Of a stretch of 20,700 bases of DNA, positions 6,936 to 13,794 are shown piece after piece. The notes under the pieces were generated by a model. That model did not search any database and was not told the DNA's origin. It saw nothing but the letters and a program-made list of their open reading frames with translations. Position 1 is the stretch's first letter. Each line of letters opens with the position of its first letter. The position numbers and the translations under genes are program-made. The DNA is from Campylobacteraceae bacterium (GTDB lineage: Bacteria; Campylobacterota; Campylobacteria; Campylobacterales; Sulfurovaceae), in NCBI GenBank assembly GCA_027079365.1, contig JALWVW010000122.1, positions 1-20,700 of the forward strand. Reading direction: 5' to 3'.

Positions 6936-7685
6936 ATGCTGAAGAAGAAAGGTGCCGCAGTGCTTCTAGCGGGTTCAATGTTATTAACGGGCAATATTGC
7001 CTATGCGAGTTTTGGGGATGCCGTGGTTGGTGGTGTCGTTGGTGGCGTAGTCGGATCAGTGATTACCAATGAGGTCTATCGAAACAACAGAAGACACAGA
7101 ACAACCAAGCGATATAAGAAAAAAAGACATGCAACAAGAAAAAAATATGTTGCTCCAGTCATGACCAGTGGCATGAAGATACAAAAATCCCTGGCAGCAC
7201 TTGGTTTCTATCATGGTAAGATCGATGGAGAAGTCAACTCCTACGAGACACGCTCGGCAATCAAGGCAATGAACAATGCCTATGAGATAGGAGACACCGC
7301 CTCTCTGAGCCCCAAAGCCAAAGACGCACTGATCTATCTTGGAGATCTTTTTGCATTTGACAGAGCCTTGATCTCCAAAGACAACAGCAAACGGGGCAAA
7401 GGCAAGAAAATCCAGACAGCTTTGAAGATCCATGGTTTCTATCATACCAAGATTGATGGCGCAGTAGGACCTGGCACCAGAAGAAGTATTGCTGAATACA
7501 AGGCTGCAAAAGGACTCTCCTACGGCGACAAACTGGATTTTGAAGAGGAGTATCAGCTCATCAGTTCTGCCAAAAAGATCAATGACAAGAATATTGACGA
7601 TGCGGTTGCTTCACTCAAGGGTACAAAGTCAAAGCCCGCAGCCAACAGCAACTCTGGTACCGTGATACTTCAGCCTGCCAACTAA
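6936..7685 (+). CDS. Secreted protein with glycine zipper and two peptidoglycan-binding-like repeats
   Basis: A 249-residue exported protein. Residues 1-24 form a signal peptide (MLKKKGAAVLLAGSMLLTGN, IAYA). Then comes a glycine-zipper segment GDAVVGGVVGGVVGSVI (27-43), a strongly basic stretch (48-71), and two PG_binding_1-like units at about 80-119 (KIQKSLAALGFYHGKIDGEV) and 158-195 (KIQTALKIHGFYHTKIDGAV, followed by GPGTRRSIAEYK). Such units bind the cell wall, and the zipper suggests association with or insertion in a membrane; no catalytic domain is seen. I chose the ATG at 6936 because AAGGAGA (6924-6930) precedes it and the signal peptide then starts correctly; an in-frame ATG at 6894 overlaps the promoter. 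The next gene begins 9 bases after the stop. Confidence 0.85.
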   Translation: MLKKKGAAVLLAGSMLLTGNIAYASFGDAVVGGVVGGVVGSVITNEVYRNNRRHRTTKRYKKKRHATRKKYVAPVMTSGMKIQKSLAALGFYHGKIDGEVNSYETRSAIKAMNNAYEIGDTASLSPKAKDALIYLGDLFAFDRALISKDNSKRGKGKKIQTALKIHGFYHTKIDGAVGPGTRRSIAEYKAAKGLSYGDKLDFEEEYQLISSAKKINDKNIDDAVASLKGTKSKPAANSNSGTVILQPAN

Positions 7686-7694
7686 AGCAGTAGC

Positions 7695-8585
7695 GTGGCA
7701 TACGATTTGCAGGAAAAGCTGGTCATTGCCATCAGCTCCAGGGCTCTCTTTGACCTGGAAAAGGAAAATAAGCTCTTTGACAAAAAGGGACTAAAGCACT
7801 ACTATGATTACCAAATAGCCAAAGAGGGAAAGATCCTGGAGCCTGGGGCAGCATTTGGCTTTATCCAGAATTTTCTGGAGATCAACAAGCAGTTTGACGA
7901 GAAACTTATCGAAGTGATCATTCTCTCCAGAAACAATGCGGCCACAGGACTGCGCATACGAAGATCTATTGACCATTATGCTCTGGATATAGACAGGGCA
8001 GGATGGAGTGCAGGTAAGCCACTCTCACGATACCTTGACGCCTTCTCTGTCGATCTCTTTCTCTCTGCACATGAAGAGGATGTTCAGGAGGCGATCAATG
8101 CCGGTATTGCTGCGGCACGCATTATTCCCAAGCGTTATAAAAAGAAAAGTAAAGACAAAAAGGTACGCGTCGCCTTTGATGGAGATGCAGTACTCTTCTC
8201 TGATGCCTCAGAGAAAATCTATAAGAAAAAAGGACTTGATGCCTTCTTAAAACATGAGAGAAAAAATGCTCAGAAGCCACTTCCCGAAGGCCCTTTTGCC
8301 AAGTTACTCAAAGTACTTTCCCAAATACAGTCCCAATTTCCCATGGAAGAGGCACCTTTGCGTACTTCGCTGATCACTGCACGCAACTTTGTGACATTTG
8401 AACGGGTGATACGCACTTTTGAAGCATGGGGTGTTCGCGTTGATGAAGCCTTTTTTCTTGGCGGCGTTGAAAAATCCAAGGTGGTCAAAGCATTTGAAGC
8501 AGATATCTTCTTCGATGATCAGGATGTGCATCTGGAGGGTGTCAGCCAGAAGACACCCAGTGCCAAAGTACCCTATAGACGCTGA
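7695..8585 (+). CDS. Cytosolic 5'-nucleotidase (cN-I/NT5C1-like family)
   Basis: A 296-residue soluble enzyme of the bacterial 5'-nucleotidase family (Pfam PF06189) that includes animal NT5C1A. These hydrolyse nucleoside monophosphates such as AMP to nucleoside and phosphate. Visible family motifs are SRNNAATGLR (78-87), the HAD-like FDGDAVLFSD (161-170, with DGD as the probable metal/catalytic site), TARN (about 230) and FLGGVEKSKVVKAFEADIFF followed by DDQ near the C-terminus. The start is GTG, 9 bases after the previous stop, with only a poor ribosome site, so translation may be coupled to the upstream gene. It is convergent with murA, with a 20-base gap. Family assignment is good; substrate preference is unknown. 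Confidence 0.9.
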   Translation: MAYDLQEKLVIAISSRALFDLEKENKLFDKKGLKHYYDYQIAKEGKILEPGAAFGFIQNFLEINKQFDEKLIEVIILSRNNAATGLRIRRSIDHYALDIDRAGWSAGKPLSRYLDAFSVDLFLSAHEEDVQEAINAGIAAARIIPKRYKKKSKDKKVRVAFDGDAVLFSDASEKIYKKKGLDAFLKHERKNAQKPLPEGPFAKLLKVLSQIQSQFPMEEAPLRTSLITARNFVTFERVIRTFEAWGVRVDEAFFLGGVEKSKVVKAFEADIFFDDQDVHLEGVSQKTPSAKVPYRR

Positions 8586-8605
8586 TCTATAGGTATTTTT
8601 ATCTC

Positions 8606-9877
8606 CTATCTGTCACTCTTTCTTGTGATGTCTGCCCCAAGCGCAGACAATTTTCCCTCCAAGTTATCATAGCCTCTGTCCAGATGGTAGATCCGCTTGA
8701 CCTGCGTAACACCATTGGCTGCCAACGCAGCCAGCACCAGTGCTGAGCTTGCCCTGAGATCAGTAGCCATGACGACGGCACCATTAAGCTCCTTGACGGG
8801 ACGGACTGCAGCCGTATTACCTTTGAGCCAGATGTCCGTACCCAAGCGGTTGAGCTCACTGACATGCATGAAACGGTTTTCAAACAGACGTTCCTCAATA
8901 AGACTCTCTCCCTCCTCTACGATAGAAGCTACTGCCATGAACTGTGCCTGCATATCTGTGGGAAATCCGGGATATTCTGTGGTGATGATACTGACAGGCT
9001 TGAGCTGCTTGGCTGGATGGATAGTGATACGCTCTTTCTCTATCGTAAAACTACATCCCATAGACTCAAGCTTATCCAGAGAGGCTTGTATGTGCTCCTG
9101 ATTTACCTTATTGAGTGTGATCTCAGAGTGGGTGATTGCTCCCGCACAGAGGTAGGTGCCTGCCTCGATCCTGTCCGGAATGATCTCGATAGGATCCGCA
9201 AACACCAATGGTTTCCCTCCGGTACCCTCTATAGTAATTGTACCAGTACCGATACCTTCTACAGATACACCTGCCTGGGCAATCATCTCACAAAGCTGTA
9301 CGACTTCAGGCTCTCTGGCAGCATTGATGATCTCTGTAGTACCATGCGCCAAGGCAGCAGCCATAATGATATTTTCCGTACCTCCTACGGTGATCTTGTC
9401 AAAGATGATTTTGGCACCGTGGAGTCCGTTAGGGGCTTCGGCTCTGACATAGCCCCCCTTGATCTCTATGGCGGCTCCCATGGCCTCCAACGCCTTGAGA
9501 TGCAGATCAATAGGGCGCTGGCCAATCGCACAACCACCAGGCAGACTGACTTCACACTCACCGAAGCGTGTCAACAGAGAGCCAAGTACAAGTATAGAGG
9601 CTCTCATCTGTGAAACAATCTCATAGATTGCCTTGGTGGAAGTGATACTTCCGTTGTTGATCACTGCTACTGTCTTGTCATGTTTGACTTCACCCCCCAG
9701 CATACCCAGTAATCTAATCAGCGTCCTGATATCTACCACATCAGGCAGGTTGGTCAGAGTGACCTCTTGGTCACTGAGTATGGTTGCAGCCACGACAGGC
9801 AGGGCAGCATTTTTGGCACCACTGATAGTGATTTCTCCACTTAACTTCTGTTTACCCACGATCTCTAAATAATCCAT
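8606..9877 (-). CDS. murA: UDP-N-acetylglucosamine 1-carboxyvinyltransferase
   Basis: First committed cytosolic step of peptidoglycan synthesis: transfers enolpyruvate from PEP to UDP-GlcNAc. The 423 residues match the family. The substrate lysine is in SGAKNA (K22), the catalytic cysteine in LPGGCAIGQRP (C116, the residue modified by fosfomycin), and the general-base aspartate in YPGFPTDMQAQ (D308). The protein begins MDYLEIVGKQ, usual for MurA. Upstream on the same strand GGAT is the only ribosome-site-like element, 9 bases before the ATG. It is alone on its strand, facing the 5'-nucleotidase and divergent from the unknown gene at 10059 across an AT-rich spacer. The MurA in relatives is essential and single-copy. 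Confidence 0.98.
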   Translation of the reverse strand: MDYLEIVGKQKLSGEITISGAKNAALPVVAATILSDQEVTLTNLPDVVDIRTLIRLLGMLGGEVKHDKTVAVINNGSITSTKAIYEIVSQMRASILVLGSLLTRFGECEVSLPGGCAIGQRPIDLHLKALEAMGAAIEIKGGYVRAEAPNGLHGAKIIFDKITVGGTENIIMAAALAHGTTEIINAAREPEVVQLCEMIAQAGVSVEGIGTGTITIEGTGGKPLVFADPIEIIPDRIEAGTYLCAGAITHSEITLNKVNQEHIQASLDKLESMGCSFTIEKERITIHPAKQLKPVSIITTEYPGFPTDMQAQFMAVASIVEEGESLIEERLFENRFMHVSELNRLGTDIWLKGNTAAVRPVKELNGAVVMATDLRASSALVLAALAANGVTQVKRIYHLDRGYDNLEGKLSALGADITRKSDR

Positions 9878-9905
9878 ATATCATCCATTATAGTTTGTTT
9901 GCGAT

Positions 9906-9911
9906 ATTTTA
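9906..9911 (-). promoter_or_regulatory. Possible -10 box for murA
   Basis: Minus-strand GTGTTAAAATATCGC contains TAAAAT 28 bases before the murA ATG. A perfect TATAAT lies closer, just before the GGATGATAT leader, but would give an almost leaderless mRNA. No clear -35 for either. Confidence 0.35.
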
Positions 9912-9986
9912 ACACAATAGAATTAAGAGCCACTCCGAACATAATATTCATATATATTTATATAATTTTTGATATTTTTAGATATG

Positions 9987-10030
9987 TTTAATATTTATTA
10001 GTGTAACATATTACTTAATATTTTATTAAA
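9987..10030. repeat. 44-base imperfect palindrome in an AT-rich divergent promoter region
   Basis: The spacer 9878-10058 is strikingly AT-rich. Around the centre CATA (10007-10010) the arms GTAA/TTAC are perfect, ATTA/TAAT match with a one-base offset, and the outermost seven bases TTTAATA/TATTAAA pair again. A TATAAT at 9961-9966 could be the + strand -10, which would put the palindrome in the leader of the 10059 gene. The symmetry resembles an operator or a stem, but part of it is expected from base composition. Confidence 0.4.
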
Positions 10031-10058
10031 AAGCCTATTTTACGGGCTAGGAGCGGGC

Positions 10059-10688
10059 ATGAGCAACACTTTGGATAGACTAAAAGCACTCAGTGATAAA
10101 CTGGAAGTAAAGTTGGCGAACAAAACAGAAACAGCACCAACTGCACCCGACTCGCATCCGTCACCTTCCGGTAAAACCGAAGAGAGACCATCAAAAGAGG
10201 CTATGCCTACAAAAAAAGAAGCAACAGCAACTGATATTGGTGGCCATCTTGCATTGGCAGAAAGTATCATCTCCGCTATGGGTATCGATACAAAAGAAGA
10301 GGAGGTGCGTGCTAAAAATATCTATAGGGTGGCAGCACTGTACCTGACGCTGCAGATCAATGAAAAAGCACCAGATTTTGATGATATCTTTATCTATAAA
10401 GCGATGAATATCAGCGGTATCGGACTCAAAGAAGAGGATTTTGGAGAGATACGGGAAGGGAAATACTGCCAAATTATTGCCATCACTTATGAACCGGATA
10501 AAAATGGTAAGAAAAAAGCCAAAAATATCTCACTGAGCTACTTTGGCAAAGCAGAAAAACTGGAAGAGAGGCTCAAAAATGATATCATGGAATTTGTATT
10601 GCGCTGGAGATACGAGAAGGCCTTCCAGAATCTGGAGCATTACAAATACCTTCTGGACAAAATAAAGCCAAGCGATACGCTCTTCTAA
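10059..10688 (+). CDS. Hypothetical protein with disordered N-terminus
   Basis: I do not recognise this 209-residue protein. Residues 1-20 could form a short helix (MSNTLDRLKALSDKLEVKLA). Residues about 21-58 are a Thr/Pro/Lys/Glu-rich linker, probably disordered. Residues about 60-209 look like a folded, mixed alpha/beta domain, with GGHLALAESIISAMGID, then YRVAALYLTLQINEKAPDFD, a beta-rich KYCQIIAITYEPDKNGKKKA and a helical tail. No signal peptide, membrane segment or cysteine pair is seen; it is probably cytosolic. AGGAG (10049-10053) lies five bases before the ATG, and a short AGCC/GGCT stem (10032-10048) just before it. It heads a co-directional run with the gene at 10734 and the helicase, but a -10-like box separates it from them. 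Confidence 0.75.
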   Translation: MSNTLDRLKALSDKLEVKLANKTETAPTAPDSHPSPSGKTEERPSKEAMPTKKEATATDIGGHLALAESIISAMGIDTKEEEVRAKNIYRVAALYLTLQINEKAPDFDDIFIYKAMNISGIGLKEEDFGEIREGKYCQIIAITYEPDKNGKKKAKNISLSYFGKAEKLEERLKNDIMEFVLRWRYEKAFQNLEHYKYLLDKIKPSDTLF

Positions 10689-10700
10689 TAAGAGATTGGA

Positions 10701-10706
10701 TAGAAT
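10701..10706 (+). promoter_or_regulatory. Possible -10 box before the 10734 gene
   Basis: GATTGGATAGAATGC carries TAGAAT 28 bases before the ATG at 10734 and resembles other TTGG-TAnAAT boxes in the window. It may start a transcript for the small gene plus helicase. No -35 is evident. Confidence 0.4.
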
Positions 10707-10733
10707 GCTAAAAATCATTTTAGAAGGCAGTCC

Positions 10734-11072
10734 ATGCATATCCAGATCACTCCTGAAAACCTACTGATACAGCTGGGGTATCCCACCACACCCGTGACAA
10801 TTACGCAAATGGAGGGGATCATTGCCGCAACCTCTGGGTTTGACACTTTCTCCAAACATATTCTAAGTCTGCACGACGAACTTAAACATTATGGCGGATA
10901 CATTGCCATGTCCAACTCGTCACAGCACCTGAAGATCAAAACAGAGCACAGCAGAGCCGAAGACATTGAGCCATTTGTGGCGGCGCTGGAGAGTTGGAGT
11001 GAGAAATATAAGGTGACGCTTCAAAAAGTAGAAGGAAAACAGACCTTTTATATCCTCGGTCTCGCAGCCTAA
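10734..11072 (+). CDS. Small hypothetical protein upstream of the helicase gene
   Basis: A 112-residue protein I cannot assign. It appears soluble and mixed alpha/beta: an N-terminal ITPENLLIQLGYPTTPVTIT, a helix around FSKHILSLHDELKHYGG, a strand region GYIAMSNSSQHLKIKTEH, a helix EDIEPFVAALESWSEKY and a final hydrophobic strand. There is no signal peptide or cysteine. The ATG follows AGAAGG (10722-10727) at normal distance. The helicase gene begins 9 bases after the stop, so the two are very likely translated from one mRNA, and a role linked to the helicase or DNA metabolism is possible but only by position. Confidence 0.78.
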   Translation: MHIQITPENLLIQLGYPTTPVTITQMEGIIAATSGFDTFSKHILSLHDELKHYGGYIAMSNSSQHLKIKTEHSRAEDIEPFVAALESWSEKYKVTLQKVEGKQTFYILGLAA

Positions 11073-11081
11073 CCTCTATCC

Positions 11082-13139
11082 ATGCCTCTTAGTACACTGA
11101 ATGAGGCACAGCACCGTGCCGCTACTGCCACAGGCGGATATAATCTCATCATTGCCAGTGCCGGTACAGGAAAAACCTCTACGATCGTAGGGAGGATCGT
11201 ACATCTACTCAAAGAGGGCATCTCTCCAGAGAAGATACTGCTGCTTACTTTTACGAATAAGGCAGCAGGGGAGATGATCGCAAGATTGGGTGCTTTCTTT
11301 CCCAAGAGCACGCTTGATCGTATCGAATCAGGTACCTTTCATGCTGTCTGTTATCGCTGGCTTAAAAAGAGCACTCCAGGACTCTCCCTCAAGCAGCCCG
11401 GAGAACTCAAAACCCTCTTTCGCAGTACCTATGAGAAGCGGCAGTTCAAACGGCTCAACCACGATATAGAGCCCTTTTCCGCTACCTACCTGTACGAGAT
11501 GTATCAGCTCTACCAGAATGCTTCTCTGGAGACTTTTGACAGTTGGTTTCTGGCGCAGTATCCCGATCACGAGGTACTGATGGACATCTACTTAGATATA
11601 TGCGAGGAGTTTGAGGCGACAAAAGCAGAATATGGATTTGTCTCCTTTAATGATCTGCTACTGCACATGAGAAGGCAGCTGCTGGAAAACACAATGCCTT
11701 TTGATGAAATACTTGTAGATGAGTACCAGGATACCAACACACTACAGAGTGCACTGATCGATGCCTTGAAAGCCAAATCTCTCTTTTGTGTGGGGGATTA
11801 TGACCAGAGTATCTATGCATTTAATGGTGCCAATATTCAAAATATTGCTACTTTTGCTGATCGTTATCCCGGTGCCAAGGTCTTCACCCTAAGCAAAAAC
11901 TATCGTTCTGTTGCCCCTATTCTCTCTCTGGCAAACAGGGTAATAGAACGCAATGAGCGCATCTATCCCAAGAAACTAGAGGTCGGCAGAAGAGGGGATG
12001 CCCATCCACCCAAACTCTTGGTCTATGATGAACTTTTTGTCCAGTATCAATCCATCGCCGGCATGATCAAAAAAAGCCATCTTCCCAATGAGCATATTGC
12101 AGTAATTTTTCGTAATAACGCCAGTGCAGACGGGATTGAAGCAAGCCTACGAGAGCTTGGTCTTCCCTGTAAACGCAAGGGAGGCACCAGCTTCTTTGAG
12201 TCCAAAGAGGTGAAGTTTTTGCTAGATCTGCTCTCTTTGATGGTGAACCCCAAAGATATGATGGCATTTATTCATATTTTTGAATATGGAAAAGGAATAG
12301 GCTCTGCACTCTCCAAGGAGCTCTTTCAATGCTTGATCCATTTTGGCAATGGGAATCTCCCTAAGGGTGTCTTGCATCCTGAGCTCTTCGATCTCCCCAA
12401 GCTCAACCCCCATAAAAATATGCAGCTGGGGCTTTTCGATGATGACCTGGAGATTGGCTCAGTCACACGCTTCAAGCATCTGGAGATGAGCGAGGCTATA
12501 CGTGCACACCCACTGCTCAAACATCCCAAATTGGGACAAGAGGGAGTGAAGTATTTTATCGATTACCACCAGTTTCTGCAGACTGTTCAGCAGAGCAGGG
12601 TACCTAAGAGCATCCTTGCCCATGCTATCAACTCTGCACTCTATACCCAGATCGTAGAGTTGCTTTCCACACAGAGAGCCCGACTCAAAACAGGAGAGAT
12701 CGACCAGGAGAAGAAAGAGCGCTCCAAGGAGCGCATTCTACGCAAAGCACGCTTGCTTCTGGATCTCTCCAGTCACTACAGAGAGCTTGAGCGTTTTGTC
12801 AATGCGATGATTCTCGGAGGAGGAGAGCTGAGTGAAGGGGAGGGGGTCAATCTGCTGACAGTGCATGCTTCCAAAGGATTGGAGTTCAGCGAAGTATATG
12901 TGATCGATCTCATGGACGGGCGTTTCCCCAACCATAAGCTCATGAACCGTAGTGGTGGAGCACTGGAAGAGGAGCGCAGGCTCTTCTATGTGGCAGTCAC
13001 CCGTGCCAAAGACAGACTCTCACTCTCCTATGCCAAATATGACAGGGTCAAAAAGATCGACTTTAAGCCCTCTCCCTTCCTCTATGAAGCAGGCCTGCTC
13101 AAGGGAGAGCCGACCTATCCTCCCGAGAAAGAGTCCTGA
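11082..13139 (+). CDS. UvrD/Rep-family ATP-dependent DNA helicase
   Basis: A 685-residue superfamily 1A helicase that would unwind DNA 3'-to-5' using ATP. All core motifs are visible: Walker A ASAGTGKTST (25-34), motif Ia LLTFTNKAAGEM, motif II VDEYQDTN (212-219), motif III VGDYDQSIYAFNGA, motif IV SKNYRS, motif V LLTVHASKGLEF and motif VI FYVAVTRAKDR (635-645). Family members act in repair (UvrD/PcrA) or replication-fork restart (Rep). I cannot decide between these; Campylobacterota usually carry more than one paralogue, so no symbol is given. It follows the small 10734 gene by 9 bases with only a weak ribosome site, and its last 41 bases overlap the end of the convergent PAP2 gene. Confidence 0.95.
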   Translation: MPLSTLNEAQHRAATATGGYNLIIASAGTGKTSTIVGRIVHLLKEGISPEKILLLTFTNKAAGEMIARLGAFFPKSTLDRIESGTFHAVCYRWLKKSTPGLSLKQPGELKTLFRSTYEKRQFKRLNHDIEPFSATYLYEMYQLYQNASLETFDSWFLAQYPDHEVLMDIYLDICEEFEATKAEYGFVSFNDLLLHMRRQLLENTMPFDEILVDEYQDTNTLQSALIDALKAKSLFCVGDYDQSIYAFNGANIQNIATFADRYPGAKVFTLSKNYRSVAPILSLANRVIERNERIYPKKLEVGRRGDAHPPKLLVYDELFVQYQSIAGMIKKSHLPNEHIAVIFRNNASADGIEASLRELGLPCKRKGGTSFFESKEVKFLLDLLSLMVNPKDMMAFIHIFEYGKGIGSALSKELFQCLIHFGNGNLPKGVLHPELFDLPKLNPHKNMQLGLFDDDLEIGSVTRFKHLEMSEAIRAHPLLKHPKLGQEGVKYFIDYHQFLQTVQQSRVPKSILAHAINSALYTQIVELLSTQRARLKTGEIDQEKKERSKERILRKARLLLDLSSHYRELERFVNAMILGGGELSEGEGVNLLTVHASKGLEFSEVYVIDLMDGRFPNHKLMNRSGGALEEERRLFYVAVTRAKDRLSLSYAKYDRVKKIDFKPSPFLYEAGLLKGEPTYPPEKES

Positions 13140-13794
13140 CACTCTTTGCAACCAATAAGATAAGTAGCCACGAAAGAAGCATAGTGACAAGCGTATGACT
13201 GAGATAGTGATCCCCTATAAGCATCTTGTAGCCTCCCATCAGCCATCCCATACCTAGGGCAAAGTAGAGCGCTCTTCGTCGGTTCCTTCTGCCTTTAAAG
13301 AGAAAAAAGAGACTCAGTAGCGCAAAGCCGCCACTGGCATGGCCGGCGGGCCAGCATTGTGTATGACTCAGCGTACCAAATGTCTTGGGGTAGCGCTCCC
13401 AGACAGCGGTATGTGGATAGCTTCCGCCATAGCGTATACTGTGTTTGGGACAGGGCATATTGGTGACTTTCTTTAGGCTGCTGGCAGTAGTAGGGACAAT
13501 GAGTGCAGAGAGTATGACGATAAGCATACCGCTCCTGTATTTCTGCACCAAGGCAGTTTTTCCCCCAAAAAGCAGTGCAAGCAGCATCAGCAGTGCAAAA
13601 AGGATCAGTACCACCTTGATACCATCATAAAAGATCCATCGGTAGGGCTGCAGATTGCGATCAAGTATCCATTGGTGCGCTTGCGTATCATAAAGAAGAT
13701 CCTGTACCCACAGATCTATATCTGTGACACCAAAAAGATAGACCACGAGCATGAGCAGTACTGCAGTCAGTATCATCTGCCTACCGAGCGTCAT
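13099..13794 (-). CDS. PAP2-family phosphatase, probably acting on lipid A or undecaprenyl lipid
   Basis: A 231-residue membrane protein of the PAP2/type-2 phosphatidic acid phosphatase family. Hydrophobic segments lie at about 8-23, 59-77, 88-105, 154-168, 176-192 and 203-217. Active-site motifs are K108 to C115-P116 (family K-x6-RP with Cys for Arg, a known variant form), PAGH (149-152) with the acting His, and GDHYLSH (194-200) carrying the third-motif His. It lies directly downstream of eptA and overlaps its end by 14 bases, so it is co-translated. This recalls lpxE-eptA in Helicobacter, where the phosphatase removes the lipid A 1-phosphate before phosphoethanolamine is added; that role is inferred. 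I prefer ATG 13794 over an in-frame TTG at 13839. The 3' end overlaps the helicase gene. Confidence 0.88.
   Translation of the reverse strand: MTLGRQMILTAVLLMLVVYLFGVTDIDLWVQDLLYDTQAHQWILDRNLQPYRWIFYDGIKVVLILFALLMLLALLFGGKTALVQKYRSGMLIVILSALIVPTTASSLKKVTNMPCPKHSIRYGGSYPHTAVWERYPKTFGTLSHTQCWPAGHASGGFALLSLFFLFKGRRNRRRALYFALGMGWLMGGYKMLIGDHYLSHTLVTMLLSWLLILLVAKSVRTLSREDRSALP

Noticed and set aside
8589..8609. ATAGG/CCTAT inverted repeat between the 5'-nucleotidase and murA
   Set aside because: Only 5 bp with an 11-base loop overlapping the murA stop; too weak to call a bidirectional terminator.
8864..9613. 249-codon open frame opposite murA
   Set aside because: It lies wholly inside murA on the other strand, with no family resemblance or start signal.
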